DNA from: Azospirillum fermentarium
GTDB lineage: Bacteria; Pseudomonadota; Alphaproteobacteria; Azospirillales; Azospirillaceae
Length of the DNA stretch: 64,000 nt
Reading direction: 5' to 3'
NCBI RefSeq assembly: GCF_025961205.1
Contig: NZ_JAOQNH010000003.1
Coordinates: 248,001-312,000 of the forward strand
Shown here: positions 43,020 through 52,407 of the stretch, one piece after another
Position numbering within the stretch: the first letter of the stretch is position 1
Layout: the number at the start of each line of letters is the position of its first letter
Notes under the pieces: generated by a model
What the model was told of the DNA's origin: nothing
Seen by the model: only the letters and a program-made list of their open reading frames with translations
Database searches by the model: none
Program-made: the position numbers and the translations under genes

Positions 43020-45551
43020 ATGGGGGCCGCGTCCTGGCGGCTGGCCCTGACCCTGGCGCGGCGGGAACTGCGCGGGGGTCTTCAGGGGTTCCGCATCTTC
43101 CTGGCCTGTCTGGTGCTGGGGGTGGCGGCCATCGCCGCGGTGCAATCGCTGTCGGCGGGGATTCTCGACGGGCTTCGCCGCGACGGGCGGGCGATCCTGG
43201 GCGGCGACGTGGCCCTGCGTCAGCTTTACCAGCCGGTGCCGGACCCGGTGATGGAGGTGCTGCGGGATTCCGGCCCGGTTTCCACCAGCGCCGAGATGCG
43301 GGCCATGGTGCGGTCGGCGGACGAATCCCACTCCGCCCTTGTGGAACTGAAGGCGGTGGACGGCGCCTATCCCCTGGCCGGTTCCATGATGCTGGACGGG
43401 GGGGAGCGGCTGCACCCGGCGCTGACACAGCGCGACGGCTATTGGGGAGCGGTGGCCGAACAGGGACTGATGGACCGGCTGGGCGCCAAGGTCGGCGACA
43501 CGCTGCGCCTGGGCGAGACCGAGGTGCAGGTCCGCGCCGTCATCGCCCGCGAACCCGACCGGGCGTCCGGCGGCGGCTTCACCCTGGGGCCGCGGCTGAT
43601 GATCAGTCTGGCGGCGCTGCCCGACACGCGGCTGCACCAGCCGGGCAGCCTGATCTGGTGGGGAGCCACGGTGCGTTTGCCCGACGGCACCGACGTGAAG
43701 GCGTGGCAGGCGGCGTTGACCGAACGTTTCCCCGGTGCGCCGTGGCGGATGCGCGACGTGTCCAACGCCGCCCCGCAGATCCAGACTTTCATCGAGCGGA
43801 TGAACACCTTCCTGACCCTGGTCGGGCTGACGTCGCTGCTGGTGGGCGGTGTGGGGGTGGGCAACGCGGTCAGGGCGCATCTGGACGCCCGCGGCGGCAC
43901 CATCGCCACGCTGAAGTGCCTGGGCGCGCCGGGGGCGCTGGTGTTCCGCGTCTATCTGTTGCAGATCATGATCCTGGCCGGGCTGGGCGTGGCCGGCGGG
44001 CTGATGGTGGGGGCGGCGGCCCCGCCCCTGCTGGGGGGCCTGCTGGAAGGGCTTTTGCCGGTCAGCCTGCACGTGGGCGTCTACCCCGGCGCACTTGCCG
44101 CGGCGGTGGTGTTCGGGTTTTTGACGGCGCTGGCCTTCTCCCTCTGGCCGCTGGGCCGGGCGCGGGAGGTGCCGGCGGGTGCCCTGTTCCGCGACGCCAT
44201 CGCCCCGGCGGGCGGGCGTCCGCGGGCGGTCTATCTGGTGCTGCTGGGTCTGGCCGGTCTGGGTCTGGCCGGCATGGCGGTGCTGACGGCGCACGAGCCG
44301 CGCTTTGCCCTGTGGTTCGTGGCGGGGGCGGTGGCGGCCCTGGCCGTGTTCCGGCTGGCGGCGTGGGCGGTGGTGCGCGGGGCGGCGGCGCTGGGCCGTC
44401 CGCGGTCCCCCGGCCTGCGGCTGGCGCTGGCCAACCTGCACCGTCCCGGCAACCCCACAGGCGCGGTGGTGATGTCGCTGGGGCTGGGGCTGACGGTTCT
44501 GGTCATCATCGCGCTGATCCAGGGCAATTTCAGCCGCCGCGTTCAGGAAACCATCCCCGACGGCGCCCCCAGCTTCTTCTTCGTCGATATCCAGCCGGAC
44601 CAGTTCGCCCCGTTCAAGGACACGGTGCTGGCGGTGCCGGGCACCACGGCGTTCGAGGCCGTTCCTTCCCTGCGCGGGCGGATCGAGACCATCAACGGCC
44701 AGCCGGCGGAACAGGCGCTGAAGAACAAGGAGGGGGAATGGCTGCTGCGGGGCGACCGCGGCCTGACCTATGCCGCCGAGCCGCCGGCCCACGGCTCCAT
44801 CATCCAGGGGCAATGGTGGGCGCGCGATTACCGCGGGGCGCCGCTGGTGTCCATCCACACCTCGGTGGCCGAGGCCTTCGGCGTCGGACTGGGCGACCGC
44901 ATCGGCGTCAACGTGCTGGGCCGGCTGGTGGAGGCGGAGGTGGCGAGCGTGCGCGCCGCCGATTTCGCGTCGCTGACCATCAACTTCGCCCTGGTGTTCT
45001 CCCCCGGCCTGCTGGACGGGGCGCCGCAGACCTGGATCGCCACCGTCCGCGCGCCGGTTGAATCGGAGCAGCAGGTGCAGCGCGCCGTGCTCCAGCGCTT
45101 CCCCAACATCACCGCCGTGCGCATCAAGGACGCGCTGGACACGGTGGGGGCCATGCTGGGCCACATCGGCATGGCGGTGCGGGTCATCGCCGCCATCACG
45201 CTGCTGGCCGGAACCCTGGTGCTGGCCGGGGCGGTGGCGGCGGGCCACCGGCGCCGCACCTATGACGCCGTGGTGCTGAAGGTGCTGGGGGCCACCCGCG
45301 GCGACGTGGTGCGTGCTTTTCTGCTGGAATACGGCCTGCTGGGCCTGATCACCGCGGTGATTGCCTCGGTGATCGGCACGCTTGCCGCCTGGGCGGTGCT
45401 GGTGTGGGTGATGCGCTGGGACTGGGCCTTCCTGCCGTCGGCGGTGGGGACGACGGCGGCGGTCGCCACCGCCATCACGCTGGCTCTTGGATTCTACGGC
45501 ACATGGCGCGCGCTGGGCCAGCCGGCGGCCCCGCTTCTGCGGAACGAGTGA
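43020..45551 (+). CDS. ybbP: YbbP-type ABC transporter permease (FtsX family)
   Basis: The 843-residue membrane protein has an N-terminal membrane helix (about residues 22-45), a periplasmic domain, two FtsX-type four-helix bundles (about 265-400 and 725-840) and further helices near 415-520. It partners the YbbA ATPase. The ATG at 43020 overlaps the end of ybbA by codon spacing (stop at 43018); GTG at 43011 is an alternative. Length and domain pattern match YbbP-like permeases of about 800 residues. Confidence 0.92.
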   Translation: MGAASWRLALTLARRELRGGLQGFRIFLACLVLGVAAIAAVQSLSAGILDGLRRDGRAILGGDVALRQLYQPVPDPVMEVLRDSGPVSTSAEMRAMVRSADESHSALVELKAVDGAYPLAGSMMLDGGERLHPALTQRDGYWGAVAEQGLMDRLGAKVGDTLRLGETEVQVRAVIAREPDRASGGGFTLGPRLMISLAALPDTRLHQPGSLIWWGATVRLPDGTDVKAWQAALTERFPGAPWRMRDVSNAAPQIQTFIERMNTFLTLVGLTSLLVGGVGVGNAVRAHLDARGGTIATLKCLGAPGALVFRVYLLQIMILAGLGVAGGLMVGAAAPPLLGGLLEGLLPVSLHVGVYPGALAAAVVFGFLTALAFSLWPLGRAREVPAGALFRDAIAPAGGRPRAVYLVLLGLAGLGLAGMAVLTAHEPRFALWFVAGAVAALAVFRLAAWAVVRGAAALGRPRSPGLRLALANLHRPGNPTGAVVMSLGLGLTVLVIIALIQGNFSRRVQETIPDGAPSFFFVDIQPDQFAPFKDTVLAVPGTTAFEAVPSLRGRIETINGQPAEQALKNKEGEWLLRGDRGLTYAAEPPAHGSIIQGQWWARDYRGAPLVSIHTSVAEAFGVGLGDRIGVNVLGRLVEAEVASVRAADFASLTINFALVFSPGLLDGAPQTWIATVRAPVESEQQVQRAVLQRFPNITAVRIKDALDTVGAMLGHIGMAVRVIAAITLLAGTLVLAGAVAAGHRRRTYDAVVLKVLGATRGDVVRAFLLEYGLLGLITAVIASVIGTLAAWAVLVWVMRWDWAFLPSAVGTTAAVATAITLALGFYGTWRALGQPAAPLLRNE

Positions 45552-45712
45552 GATGAGGGCGCGCTCTTTGCCGCCCCCCGGTTACGTAAAGATGAAATCG
45601 GCGTCATTTTCAGGGAATCGCCGCCGCAGGGCGGCTTTGCGTATTGAACAATCCTGAAAGCCCGACAATATGGTCAGGCAAATTCGAACCACCACTGTGA
45701 TGAGGGGACATC

Positions 45713-46432
45713 ATGGCAGACCCGACCTTCCAGCGCTACGCTACGGCGGGCCACACCATCGACCGCGGGTATTTCGACGAGGGCCTGCGCCAGCATATGC
45801 TGCGCGTCTACAACTATATGGGCGGCGGCCTGCTGCTGACCGGTCTGGTGGCCTTCCTCGTGTCCACCAACGTGGCCCTCATGCAGACGCTGTTCGGCAC
45901 GCCGCTCAAGTGGGTGGTGATGCTGGCGCCGCTGGCCTTCGTGATGGTTCTGTCGTTCGGCATCAACCGGTTGTCGTTCGCGGCGGCCCAGGGCGTGTTC
46001 TGGGCCTACTGCGCGACCATGGGCCTGTCGATGGCGGCGATCTTCCTGGTCTTCACCAAGTCCAGCATCGCGCTGACCTTCTTCGTCACGGCGTCCATGT
46101 TCCTGGCGATGAGCCTCTATGGCTACACCACCAAGCGCGACCTGACGGGGATGGGCTCGTTCCTGATGATGGGCGTGTTCGGCCTGATCATCGCCAGCCT
46201 CGCCAACATCTTCTTCCAGTCGAGCGCGTTGCAGTTCGCCGTCTCGGTCCTGGGCGTTCTGATCTTCACGGGTCTGACCGCCTATGACACCCAGACCATC
46301 AAGCAGATGTACGCCGAGGGCTATGACCGCGACTCCGCGGGCAAGCTGGCCCTGATGGGGGCGCTGAGCCTGTATCTGGACTTCATCAACCTGTTCCAGT
46401 TCCTCCTTTCGTTCCTCGGGGACCGCGAATAA
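45713..46432 (+). CDS. BAX inhibitor-1/YccA-family membrane protein
   Basis: The 239-residue protein has about seven hydrophobic helices (from about residue 32 to 235) and the family C-terminus TAYDTQTIKQMYAEGYDRD and LALMGALSLYLDFINLF. Bacterial members are ion or pH-sensitive membrane proteins that may interact with FtsH. It is monocistronic, with a 161-base upstream gap and a strong terminator downstream. Confidence 0.95.
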   Translation: MADPTFQRYATAGHTIDRGYFDEGLRQHMLRVYNYMGGGLLLTGLVAFLVSTNVALMQTLFGTPLKWVVMLAPLAFVMVLSFGINRLSFAAAQGVFWAYCATMGLSMAAIFLVFTKSSIALTFFVTASMFLAMSLYGYTTKRDLTGMGSFLMMGVFGLIIASLANIFFQSSALQFAVSVLGVLIFTGLTAYDTQTIKQMYAEGYDRDSAGKLALMGALSLYLDFINLFQFLLSFLGDRE

Positions 46433-46484
46433 TCCAAAGACCAAGGCCCGGGCTTTCGCCAGAAAGCGGGCCGGAACAGGGAAA

Positions 46485-46518
46485 GGGGCGCTGCGGTAAC
46501 GCAGCGCCCCTTTTTTTT
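46485..46518 (+). terminator. Rho-independent terminator of the BAX-inhibitor gene
   Basis: GGGGCGCTGCG (46485-46495) pairs perfectly with CGCAGCGCCCC (46500-46510) around GTAA and is followed by eight T. Confidence 0.95.
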
Positions 46519-46868
46519 GGTTCCCCGTGGCCGGTGGCGGTAAAGCGGGGGATGGAAGCGGGAGGAGATCCGTTTGGGGGCTGGCTGGAGACAGGGGGCG
46601 CGTGCGCCGACGCTTCGTTTCCCCAAGCCCGCGGGGCGCTGGCGGGGTGGCTATGAATTCTCAATATGAATTTTTTGATTCGATTTTGGAGTTCCAGGGT
46701 GGCAGAGCGGAACGACGTTTGCGTGAGCGGGATAGGCCATCGCAGTGCAAGCATAGGTAGATTTGGCTGATCGACCTTCGTGGCACGGTGTGTTTTGGGG
46801 CAATACGTATTCATTTCCAATCAACATATTCGTGCAATCGTGTGTTACATTGGGGATCCTTACAACTC
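46519..46868. other. Non-coding junction between host genes and the prophage
   Basis: 350 bases with no convincing gene. AT content rises from about 46650, which suggests that the left prophage boundary lies in this stretch. A short stretch GGTGGCAGAGCGG recalls a tRNA start, but no cloverleaf follows. I could not fix an attachment site or a Mu end. Confidence 0.5.
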
Positions 46869-47435
46869 TCAGGCCCGGCGTTTGCTCGATTCAGAAGAGC
46901 TGGCCAAAGAGCGAAGCTCTTGGCGCAAAGATGCCGTAACCTCACCAACCTGAGTCAGGCGATCGTCTGGATCTGAAGAGTTAAGAATTATTCTGTCATG
47001 TTCTTTCACTGCGCGCTCCGTTGCCTGATGGATAGCGATGCCAATCCCCATTTCTTTGTAAACAAGAAGTATTTTCTCAACAAGCCGCCCCATCAGGCGC
47101 GCATCTGTTGTTGAATTGTTGTTTATTGATCCGCTTTGGTATTCGTTCTCAGAAGGAACGTCTTTGTCCAAAGGCAACTCTTGTGAATCTTTGCTTTTGT
47201 TTTTGATGTCTATTGTCATTGATCCATGGCCGCGGAGCAGCCAATCCAAGGACACGCCGGTAACATCGGCGATCCGGTTGAGATGATCCCCGGTTGGAAT
47301 CGTTTTCTCTTTCCATATCCGGGCAAAGGTGCCGGACGGTATTCCCACGCGCTTTGCCCAGGCAAAAGGCTTTTCCGGCCCGATGAGCATTTCCAGCCGC
47401 GCATGGAAAGCGGAGGCATCTGTTTCTAAGTTCAT
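46869..47435 (-). CDS. Phage repressor with N-terminal helix-turn-helix
   Basis: The 188-residue protein has a CI-type helix-turn-helix near residues 10-70 (FAWAKRVGIPSGTFARIWKE, then VTGVSLDWLLRGHG) and a low-complexity linker rich in Ser and Asn. A C-terminal helical region with IHQATERAVKEHDR and TASLRQEL follows. It lacks a LexA-type peptidase domain. It is divergent from the early prophage genes, as expected for the repressor that keeps a Mu-like element silent. Codon use is AT-richer than that of the host genes. Confidence 0.85.
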   Translation of the reverse strand: MNLETDASAFHARLEMLIGPEKPFAWAKRVGIPSGTFARIWKEKTIPTGDHLNRIADVTGVSLDWLLRGHGSMTIDIKNKSKDSQELPLDKDVPSENEYQSGSINNNSTTDARLMGRLVEKILLVYKEMGIGIAIHQATERAVKEHDRIILNSSDPDDRLTQVGEVTASLRQELRSLASSSESSKRRA

Positions 47436-47927
47436 TTTTGGAACTCCGTATCAAGAGGCAGTGTGATTGAAACGTTGGAAGCCCCGACTTCCTCTCTGAT
47501 CACCAACAGATTTTTCCGTTCCGTAGACAAATGTATGTGAATACAGAGATCCATGAACTCCGAAATGGAATTATTTGTTGCAAAAACTCCATTTTCAACC
47601 TACACTTTCCTTGTTCGTTCGAAAGTGAACCAGACATTGACCACGTGGCAGACCGATCCATCAAAGGGAGAGGTTCTGTGTGTTCCACCGACATGCATCC
47701 AACCGACATCCGATACCGTTTCAACAGACAGGATCAGGCTCGTGACCACGAGCCACCGGGTCTCTGTGCTGAAGAACGGGCGCCATGCCGGGCTGATGCA
47801 CGCCGGGCAGCACGCGAGAGCTCATCTGCATAGCGAGGGGCTATTGCAGAAATGGCACCGCGCTCACCCGGGGAAGAGCCTGTTTCTTGCGGTTCATTCC
47901 CGGCGGTGAGCGCCTCAAACCTCAACC
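47436..47927. promoter_or_regulatory. AT-rich early control region of the prophage
   Basis: About 490 bases between the divergent repressor and ParB-like genes, AT-rich in its left part. Early promoters and operators are expected here. A 118-codon plus-strand opening (47553-47909) exists but has a weak start site and no recognisable features, so it is not called as a gene with confidence; a Ner-like regulator was not recognised. Confidence 0.5.
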
Positions 47928-48827
47928 ATGCAAAACTATACGGACCTGCCGCGCCTTTCGCATCGCCAAAAAGAGAGAGTCGCAATAACCATGAGATCGT
48001 TAGGTTTACAGGATATTACTATTGCCGATATTGACGCCGGCGTTCGGCTGCGTGCCGTCGATGGGGGGTATACCGCGCTCCTGGCCGAGAACATCCGTGA
48101 AACCGGGTATCTGCGCCAACCGATCGAGGTGCGCATGGCCAAAGGCGGGGGGTTTGGATTGATCGCCGGAGCCCATCGGCTGGCGGCCTGCGCCTCGCTG
48201 GGATGGTCGGTCATTCCTGCCTTCGTTTTCGAAGCCACGGATGATGAAGCTCGGATAGCCGAAATTGACGAGAACCTCGTCCGCCACGAATTGAATCCGC
48301 TGGACCGGGCGGTTTTCCTGTTCGAACGCAAAGCGATCTATGAACGTCTGAACCCGCAGACCAAGGCGGGTGTGGCGGGGGGAAAGGCCCGCCAAGGAGC
48401 AGCAAGCGAAATCGTTTCGTTTGCTCGGGACACTGCGGAGCGGGTCGGCCTGACCGACCGCACCATCCAGCTTGCCGTCAAGATCGCCACGGGCCTGGCA
48501 CCCGACGTCAGGGCGGTGGTGGCCGGCACATCTCTTGCCAAGACCCAGGCGGAGTTGCTGGCGCTTGCCAGAATGGCGCCGGCGGACCAGCGCGCCGTGC
48601 TCGCGATGCTTTTGTGCTCTCCCCCCAAAGCCAAATCCGTGCGCGAGGCAGCGGCCCGTCTGCACAATCGCCCGGCCAGGGCGGCGGACGGCTGTTCCCG
48701 GCTGCTGACGGCATGGCGCCATGCCGGAACCGCCGACCGCCGGGCCTTCGTCGCGTTCTTGCAGGCCGACGGCATTCTCGATGCCGCCGGGGGCACCGCG
48801 TTCGTGAAGCGGGGGGCGGCCTCATGA
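47928..48827 (+). CDS. ParB/Srx-like N-terminal-domain regulator of the prophage
   Basis: The 299-residue protein has the ParB nuclease-like fold: IADIDAGVRLRAVDGGYTA, GYLRQPIEVR, the GAHRLAACASLGW box and DENLVRHELNPLDRAV. ParB-like proteins of this kind lie upstream of the transposase gene in Mu-like phages of alphaproteobacteria. An alternative ATG lies at 47991. The stop overlaps the start of the MuA-like gene (ATGA), so the two are translated together. Confidence 0.8.
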   Translation: MQNYTDLPRLSHRQKERVAITMRSLGLQDITIADIDAGVRLRAVDGGYTALLAENIRETGYLRQPIEVRMAKGGGFGLIAGAHRLAACASLGWSVIPAFVFEATDDEARIAEIDENLVRHELNPLDRAVFLFERKAIYERLNPQTKAGVAGGKARQGAASEIVSFARDTAERVGLTDRTIQLAVKIATGLAPDVRAVVAGTSLAKTQAELLALARMAPADQRAVLAMLLCSPPKAKSVREAAARLHNRPARAADGCSRLLTAWRHAGTADRRAFVAFLQADGILDAAGGTAFVKRGAAS

Positions 48828-50530
48828 AGGAATGGCATTCCGCCGCGGAACTCGCGGCCTTATCGTTACCGGGGCTGCCGACAACCGACCGCGCCATCCA
48901 GCTCCGCGCGCTGCGGGAAAACTGGAGGTTCCGCAAACGCCAGGGGCGGGGGGGAGGGCGGGAATACCATATCTCGGTGTTGCCGACCGCGGCCCAGATC
49001 CGGCTGACCCTGTTGGACACAGCCAGGGTCAAGACGGCGAAACCGCCACCCTTGCCCAGTGATGCCTTGTGGCGCTGGTTCGACGGGCTGTCAGAGGAGA
49101 AAAAGGCCAGGGCACGGCGTTGCGCCGGCATTCTCGATGCGGTTGTCGTGTTGCAGCGCAGTGGCGTGCCCAAGGATGAGGCCGTCGCAACCGTGGCCTG
49201 CCGCCATGGCGTTGGTACCAGCAGCGTCTATCACTGGTTTTCGCGGGTGGCGGGCCGGGACCGGGCCGACTGGCTGCCGGCCCTTGCCCCCCGCCATGCC
49301 GGGCGCACCGCCATCCGGGCCTGCCCGCAGGAAGCCTGGGATCTGTTTCGCGCCGACTACCTGTCCCCGGCAGCACCGGCCTTTTCCGAGTGTTACAGCC
49401 GTGTCCAGCGGGCGGCGGCGGCGCATGGCTGGCCGCTGCCGTCCGAGCGCGCCATGCTGCGGCGGCTGTTGGACTGCGTGCACCCTGCCGTTGCCGCCCT
49501 GTGCCGCACGGGGATGGTCAAGACTTCACCCGGCCACCCGGCGCAGGAGCATGATCCGTCCGGCTTCCACATGCTGGAGGCTGCCTACGGTCACGGTCAT
49601 GGTTGGAACCTGTGGGTGGAATGGCCTGACGGCGCGGTGTGCCGCCCGTATATGGTGGCCTTCCTCGACCTTTCGTCCGGGGTGATCCTGTCATACCGGG
49701 TGGACACGGCCGCCAGCGCGCGGGCGGTGCGCCTGGCTCTGGGTGACCTGGCCGAGATTCGTGGAATTCCAAAGGTTTGCTGGTTCGGAGGCGGGGCCGG
49801 CTTTGCGTCTGCCTGGCTGACCGGCGGTGCGCCCGGCCGCTACCGGCTCAGGATCCGCGACGAGGAGCCGTTGAGCACGCTGGATGGGCTTGGCGTGGGT
49901 GTCCATTGGGCCGCCCCCGGCGATGGCGGCGCCGCACCGGCCGAACGGGCCTTTCGGCATGTCACGTCCGGCGTTGCACGGCATCCGGCGCTCCAGGGGG
50001 CCGGTGCCGGCGGAGGCTCTGCCGGCGAAGCGGAGGGACGCCCGCGCCGGGTGGTTGCGCTGGATGATTTCCTCTCGGTCCTGGTGTCGGAAATCGGCGC
50101 CCACAACAGCCGGATCGGGCGGATGATGGAAAAACACGGCGGCCGTGACGTCCATGGCGGCTGTGCCCAAGCGCCAGCCGTCCGGGCGGGAGGGGAACTG
50201 CGCCGGCTGTGGCTGCCGGCTGCCGAAGGCGTGATGGTGAACAGCCGCGACGGCACCATCCGCCTGTCCGGCAACCGCTATTGGGCCAATTTCCTGTCCC
50301 TTCATCTGGGTGAAACCGTCGCGGTGCGCTTCGATCCCGATTTTCTCCACGACGGGCTCCATGTCTATCACCGGGATGGCACCTATCTCGGACACACCCC
50401 GGTGATCGAGGCTCCGGGCTTCGGCGATGCCGAGACGGCCCTGGACTATGCCCGGGCCCGCAGGGCGTGGCTGCGCACCGGCTTGCCGGTGGCCGGAACC
50501 AGCCCGCGGACGGCATCCGTTACCCTCTAA
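48824..50530 (+). CDS. MuA-like transposase with lost catalytic residues
   Basis: The 568-residue protein has a MuA-type N-terminal DNA-binding domain (residues 1-65; MKEWHSAAELAAL, QGRGGGREYHI), a second helix-turn-helix region (about 100-140), the RNase-H-like core and a C-terminal domain (RRLWLPAAEGV, LSGNRYW, VRFDPDFLHDGLHVY). In the core, where MuA has Asp-Asp-Glu, hand alignment gives His257 (HGHGW for DGHxW), Gly322 (FGGGAGFAS for xDNGRxFAS) and Glu374 (APAERAF), so two catalytic Asp are missing. It is shorter than MuA (663) through loss after residue 440. It is probably unable to transpose; DNA binding may be kept. No MuB gene follows. Confidence 0.85.
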   Translation: MKEWHSAAELAALSLPGLPTTDRAIQLRALRENWRFRKRQGRGGGREYHISVLPTAAQIRLTLLDTARVKTAKPPPLPSDALWRWFDGLSEEKKARARRCAGILDAVVVLQRSGVPKDEAVATVACRHGVGTSSVYHWFSRVAGRDRADWLPALAPRHAGRTAIRACPQEAWDLFRADYLSPAAPAFSECYSRVQRAAAAHGWPLPSERAMLRRLLDCVHPAVAALCRTGMVKTSPGHPAQEHDPSGFHMLEAAYGHGHGWNLWVEWPDGAVCRPYMVAFLDLSSGVILSYRVDTAASARAVRLALGDLAEIRGIPKVCWFGGGAGFASAWLTGGAPGRYRLRIRDEEPLSTLDGLGVGVHWAAPGDGGAAPAERAFRHVTSGVARHPALQGAGAGGGSAGEAEGRPRRVVALDDFLSVLVSEIGAHNSRIGRMMEKHGGRDVHGGCAQAPAVRAGGELRRLWLPAAEGVMVNSRDGTIRLSGNRYWANFLSLHLGETVAVRFDPDFLHDGLHVYHRDGTYLGHTPVIEAPGFGDAETALDYARARRAWLRTGLPVAGTSPRTASVTL

Positions 50531-50642
50531 CCCCCCCGTGCTTTAGAGCCTCCGTCTCGGAACCATGCGGCTCCGCCGGCACGCCTTCGGGCTGCCCGGA
50601 AAAGCCGGGGGCTGCCCTGAGCACGTCCACGGACTCTTCCCC

Positions 50643-51119
50643 ATGACCAGAACGTCCCCTCCCGCGCCCGCGGAAGAACCCACCCCCATGGGTGTGGCCA
50701 CCCCATCCCCCGATGCTCCGCCACGCACCACCCCGGCGGCGCCCACTGCGGATGGCCAGCTTCTCCAGCTCCTGCTTCTGTTCGCCGAGCACGAGCGCGG
50801 CGGGCAGCCTCCGCCCCGTTGCCGCGAAGCCCGTGCCGTCATTCCCATGAAGGCGTCCGACTTCGTTCAGGCGCGGCGCGCTCTGCTGGACGACGGCCGG
50901 CTGTGCGAAACGCGCAAAGCGGGGCAGAGGCCGGTTGTGACCCTGACCGACGCCGGCTGGCTTGCCGTCAACCGCAAACCCCCCAGCCCCCACGGCACCG
51001 GTCCGGCCATTCGGACCTGCCTGCACTGCCGGCAGGTGTTCAACAGCGCGGGCGCCGGCAACCGTATCTGCCCGCGATGCAGCGCGCTCGACATTTTTCA
51101 GGCGGGGAACCTCGGATGA
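50643..51119 (+). CDS. Prophage winged-helix protein with C-terminal zinc ribbon
   Basis: The chosen start at 50643 leaves a Pro-rich N-terminus; an in-frame ATG at 50565 is also possible. Residues about 55-110 look like a winged helix (SDFVQARRALLDDGRL, then RPVVTLTDAGW) and the C-terminus has CLHCRQVF and ICPRC, a four-Cys zinc ribbon often seen in phage regulators. It overlaps the following Mor gene by 4 bases. A DNA-binding regulatory role is likely; nothing more specific can be said. Confidence 0.65.
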   Translation: MTRTSPPAPAEEPTPMGVATPSPDAPPRTTPAAPTADGQLLQLLLLFAEHERGGQPPPRCREARAVIPMKASDFVQARRALLDDGRLCETRKAGQRPVVTLTDAGWLAVNRKPPSPHGTGPAIRTCLHCRQVFNSAGAGNRICPRCSALDIFQAGNLG

Positions 51120-51655
51120 TCACGCATGACCGGCTGCCATCCGGCGCCCTCCCTTCCGCTCCGCACCCATCCGCCGTGCCGCTGGCAGAGTCGTCGCCCC
51201 TTGCGAAAGAAACACAGACCATGACCGATTCGTCGATGGCCATGCCGCCGGAAACGCCCCGCCAGCGGTACGGCTACCTGCCCGCCAATCTGATGACGGT
51301 CCTGGAAGCCACCGGGGAGGATACGATGCTGCGTCTGGTGGCCGCGTGCGGTGGAACACGCCTGCACCTGGGCCGTCCGCCGCGGGATGGCGGGCGTCTG
51401 GCCGCCGCGGTGGGGGAAGAGGCTGCCAGGGCGATCTATCATCGTTTCGCTGCGGCCAGCATCATTCACATCGATGTACCGGTGATGTCGTCCCTGCTTG
51501 CCCGGCACCGTGTCCACCGTATCCTGGCGATGCGGGCGGCGGGGGCGACGGTGGCTGAGGTGGCGCGTCAGTTCGGCATGACCGAACGCGGTGTCTATGC
51601 CGCATGCGCACGCGCCAAACAGGGTGCACCGGGCAAGAGCGGCCTGCCGGCCTGA
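51116..51655 (+). CDS. Mor-family transcription activator of the prophage
   Basis: The 179-residue protein has the Mor/C activator pattern of Mu-like phages: a central dimerisation region (YGYLPANLMTVLEATGEDTM, GGTRLHLGRPP) and a C-terminal helix-turn-helix (LARHRVHRILAMRAAGATVA, VARQFGMTERGVYAACA). Mor turns on middle or late genes. The N-terminal 35 residues are low complexity and a later ATG (51222) may be the real start. It is the last regulator before the holin-like gene. Confidence 0.8.
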   Translation: MITHDRLPSGALPSAPHPSAVPLAESSPLAKETQTMTDSSMAMPPETPRQRYGYLPANLMTVLEATGEDTMLRLVAACGGTRLHLGRPPRDGGRLAAAVGEEAARAIYHRFAAASIIHIDVPVMSSLLARHRVHRILAMRAAGATVAEVARQFGMTERGVYAACARAKQGAPGKSGLPA

Positions 51656-51768
51656 ACAGGTTCAGGCGGACAGCGCCGTGTCGGCCAACGGATAAACCCT
51701 CGCTGATCCGGGCCCGTTCACCCGGTCCCCGGAGGCATCATCGTCCCCCTTATCGAAAGGTTCTGCCC

Positions 51769-52014
51769 ATGTCCCTGAATGAGATCGAGGGCGATAAACC
51801 CTGGTACCAGAGCCGAGCCATCTGGGGTGGCATCATTGCCATCCTGACGCCTCTCGCCAGCCTGCTGGGGGTGGAGATTGCCCCCGATACCGCGTCGGAT
51901 ATCGCCGCGCTGGCCACGGCCGCCGGTGGGGTGGTGGGCGGCGGGCTGGCTATCTGGGGCCGCGTGCGCGTTACCAAACCGATCGGCCGTTCAACACCGG
52001 CACCGCGGCCTTGA
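51769..52014 (+). CDS. Small membrane protein, holin-like
   Basis: The 81-residue protein has two hydrophobic segments (about residues 18-37 and 43-64; GGIIAILTPLASLLGVEI, ALATAAGGVVGGGLAIWG) and a basic C-terminus (RVRVTKPIGR). This matches small phage holins, which open the inner membrane for lysis, but no endolysin gene is next to it. The start at 51769 has AAAGG upstream. The gene is followed by a terminator and then by the cargo genes. Confidence 0.6.
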   Translation: MSLNEIEGDKPWYQSRAIWGGIIAILTPLASLLGVEIAPDTASDIAALATAAGGVVGGGLAIWGRVRVTKPIGRSTPAPRP

Positions 52015-52402
52015 CCCGCGGCTCGATCGCCGCCGGGTGTGTTCCGATTGCACCGGGGGATGACCGGCCGCCTGAGCCCGGCCCTTTTTCGAAAGCGCCG
52101 CGTTTTTGAAAACGCCACTCTTTCAAACCATCATTCTTTAAAAGATCCCTCCTGAGCACCGGCAGTTGCCCGATCCCATGATCGGAGCCGCTGCCGGTTT
52201 TTTCGTGTCCGGTGGTTTCTTTCCTTGCGGCTGCTGCGGGGCTGGCCCGTGGCCCGGATGCGTCACCAAAGCTGAGCCCAGGGTGGCGGACTTGAGGTTG
52301 GGTCACTGAATTTGAGGATGATTCTGGTCTGAGGCTGTCTCGCCGCGGATCAACGGGATTTACGCCAGCCATGACCGAGGGTTCCGGGGGCTGCCCGGCT
52401 CG
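52015..52402. other. Gap after the holin-like gene with terminator and IS-related repeat
   Basis: About 390 bases without a gene. It holds the terminator at 52158-52203 and the left copy of an imperfect direct repeat (52317-52407). The composition remains GC-rich. Confidence 0.5.
52158..52203 (+). terminator. Rho-independent terminator after the holin-like gene
   Basis: ACCGGCAG (52158-52165) pairs with CTGCCGGT (52191-52198), with an inner CGATC/GATCG hairpin, and is followed by a run of six T. It separates the prophage early/lysis genes from the cargo. Confidence 0.85.
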
Positions 52403-52407
52403 TCATC
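52317..52407 (+). repeat. Left copy of a roughly 90-base imperfect direct repeat flanking the cargo
   Basis: Hand alignment with 55590-55681 gives about 80% identity over about 92 bases with two one-base indels, including the shared blocks ATGATTCTGGT, TCAACGG and GTTCCGGGG. The right copy leads into an IS1380-type transposase remnant, so both copies are probably ends of related insertion sequences. This copy overlaps the end of the LysR gene by a few bases. Confidence 0.6.

Noticed and set aside
46675..46760. tRNA-like stretch GGTGGCAGAGCGG near the left prophage junction
   Set aside because: No T-arm GGTTCGAATCC or acceptor stem is present within tRNA distance, so no tRNA or tRNA attachment site is claimed.
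47553..47909. 118-codon plus-strand opening between the repressor and the ParB-like gene
   Set aside because: No recognisable domain, weak ribosome site and amino-acid composition unlike neighbouring phage genes; it may be an early gene but cannot be supported.
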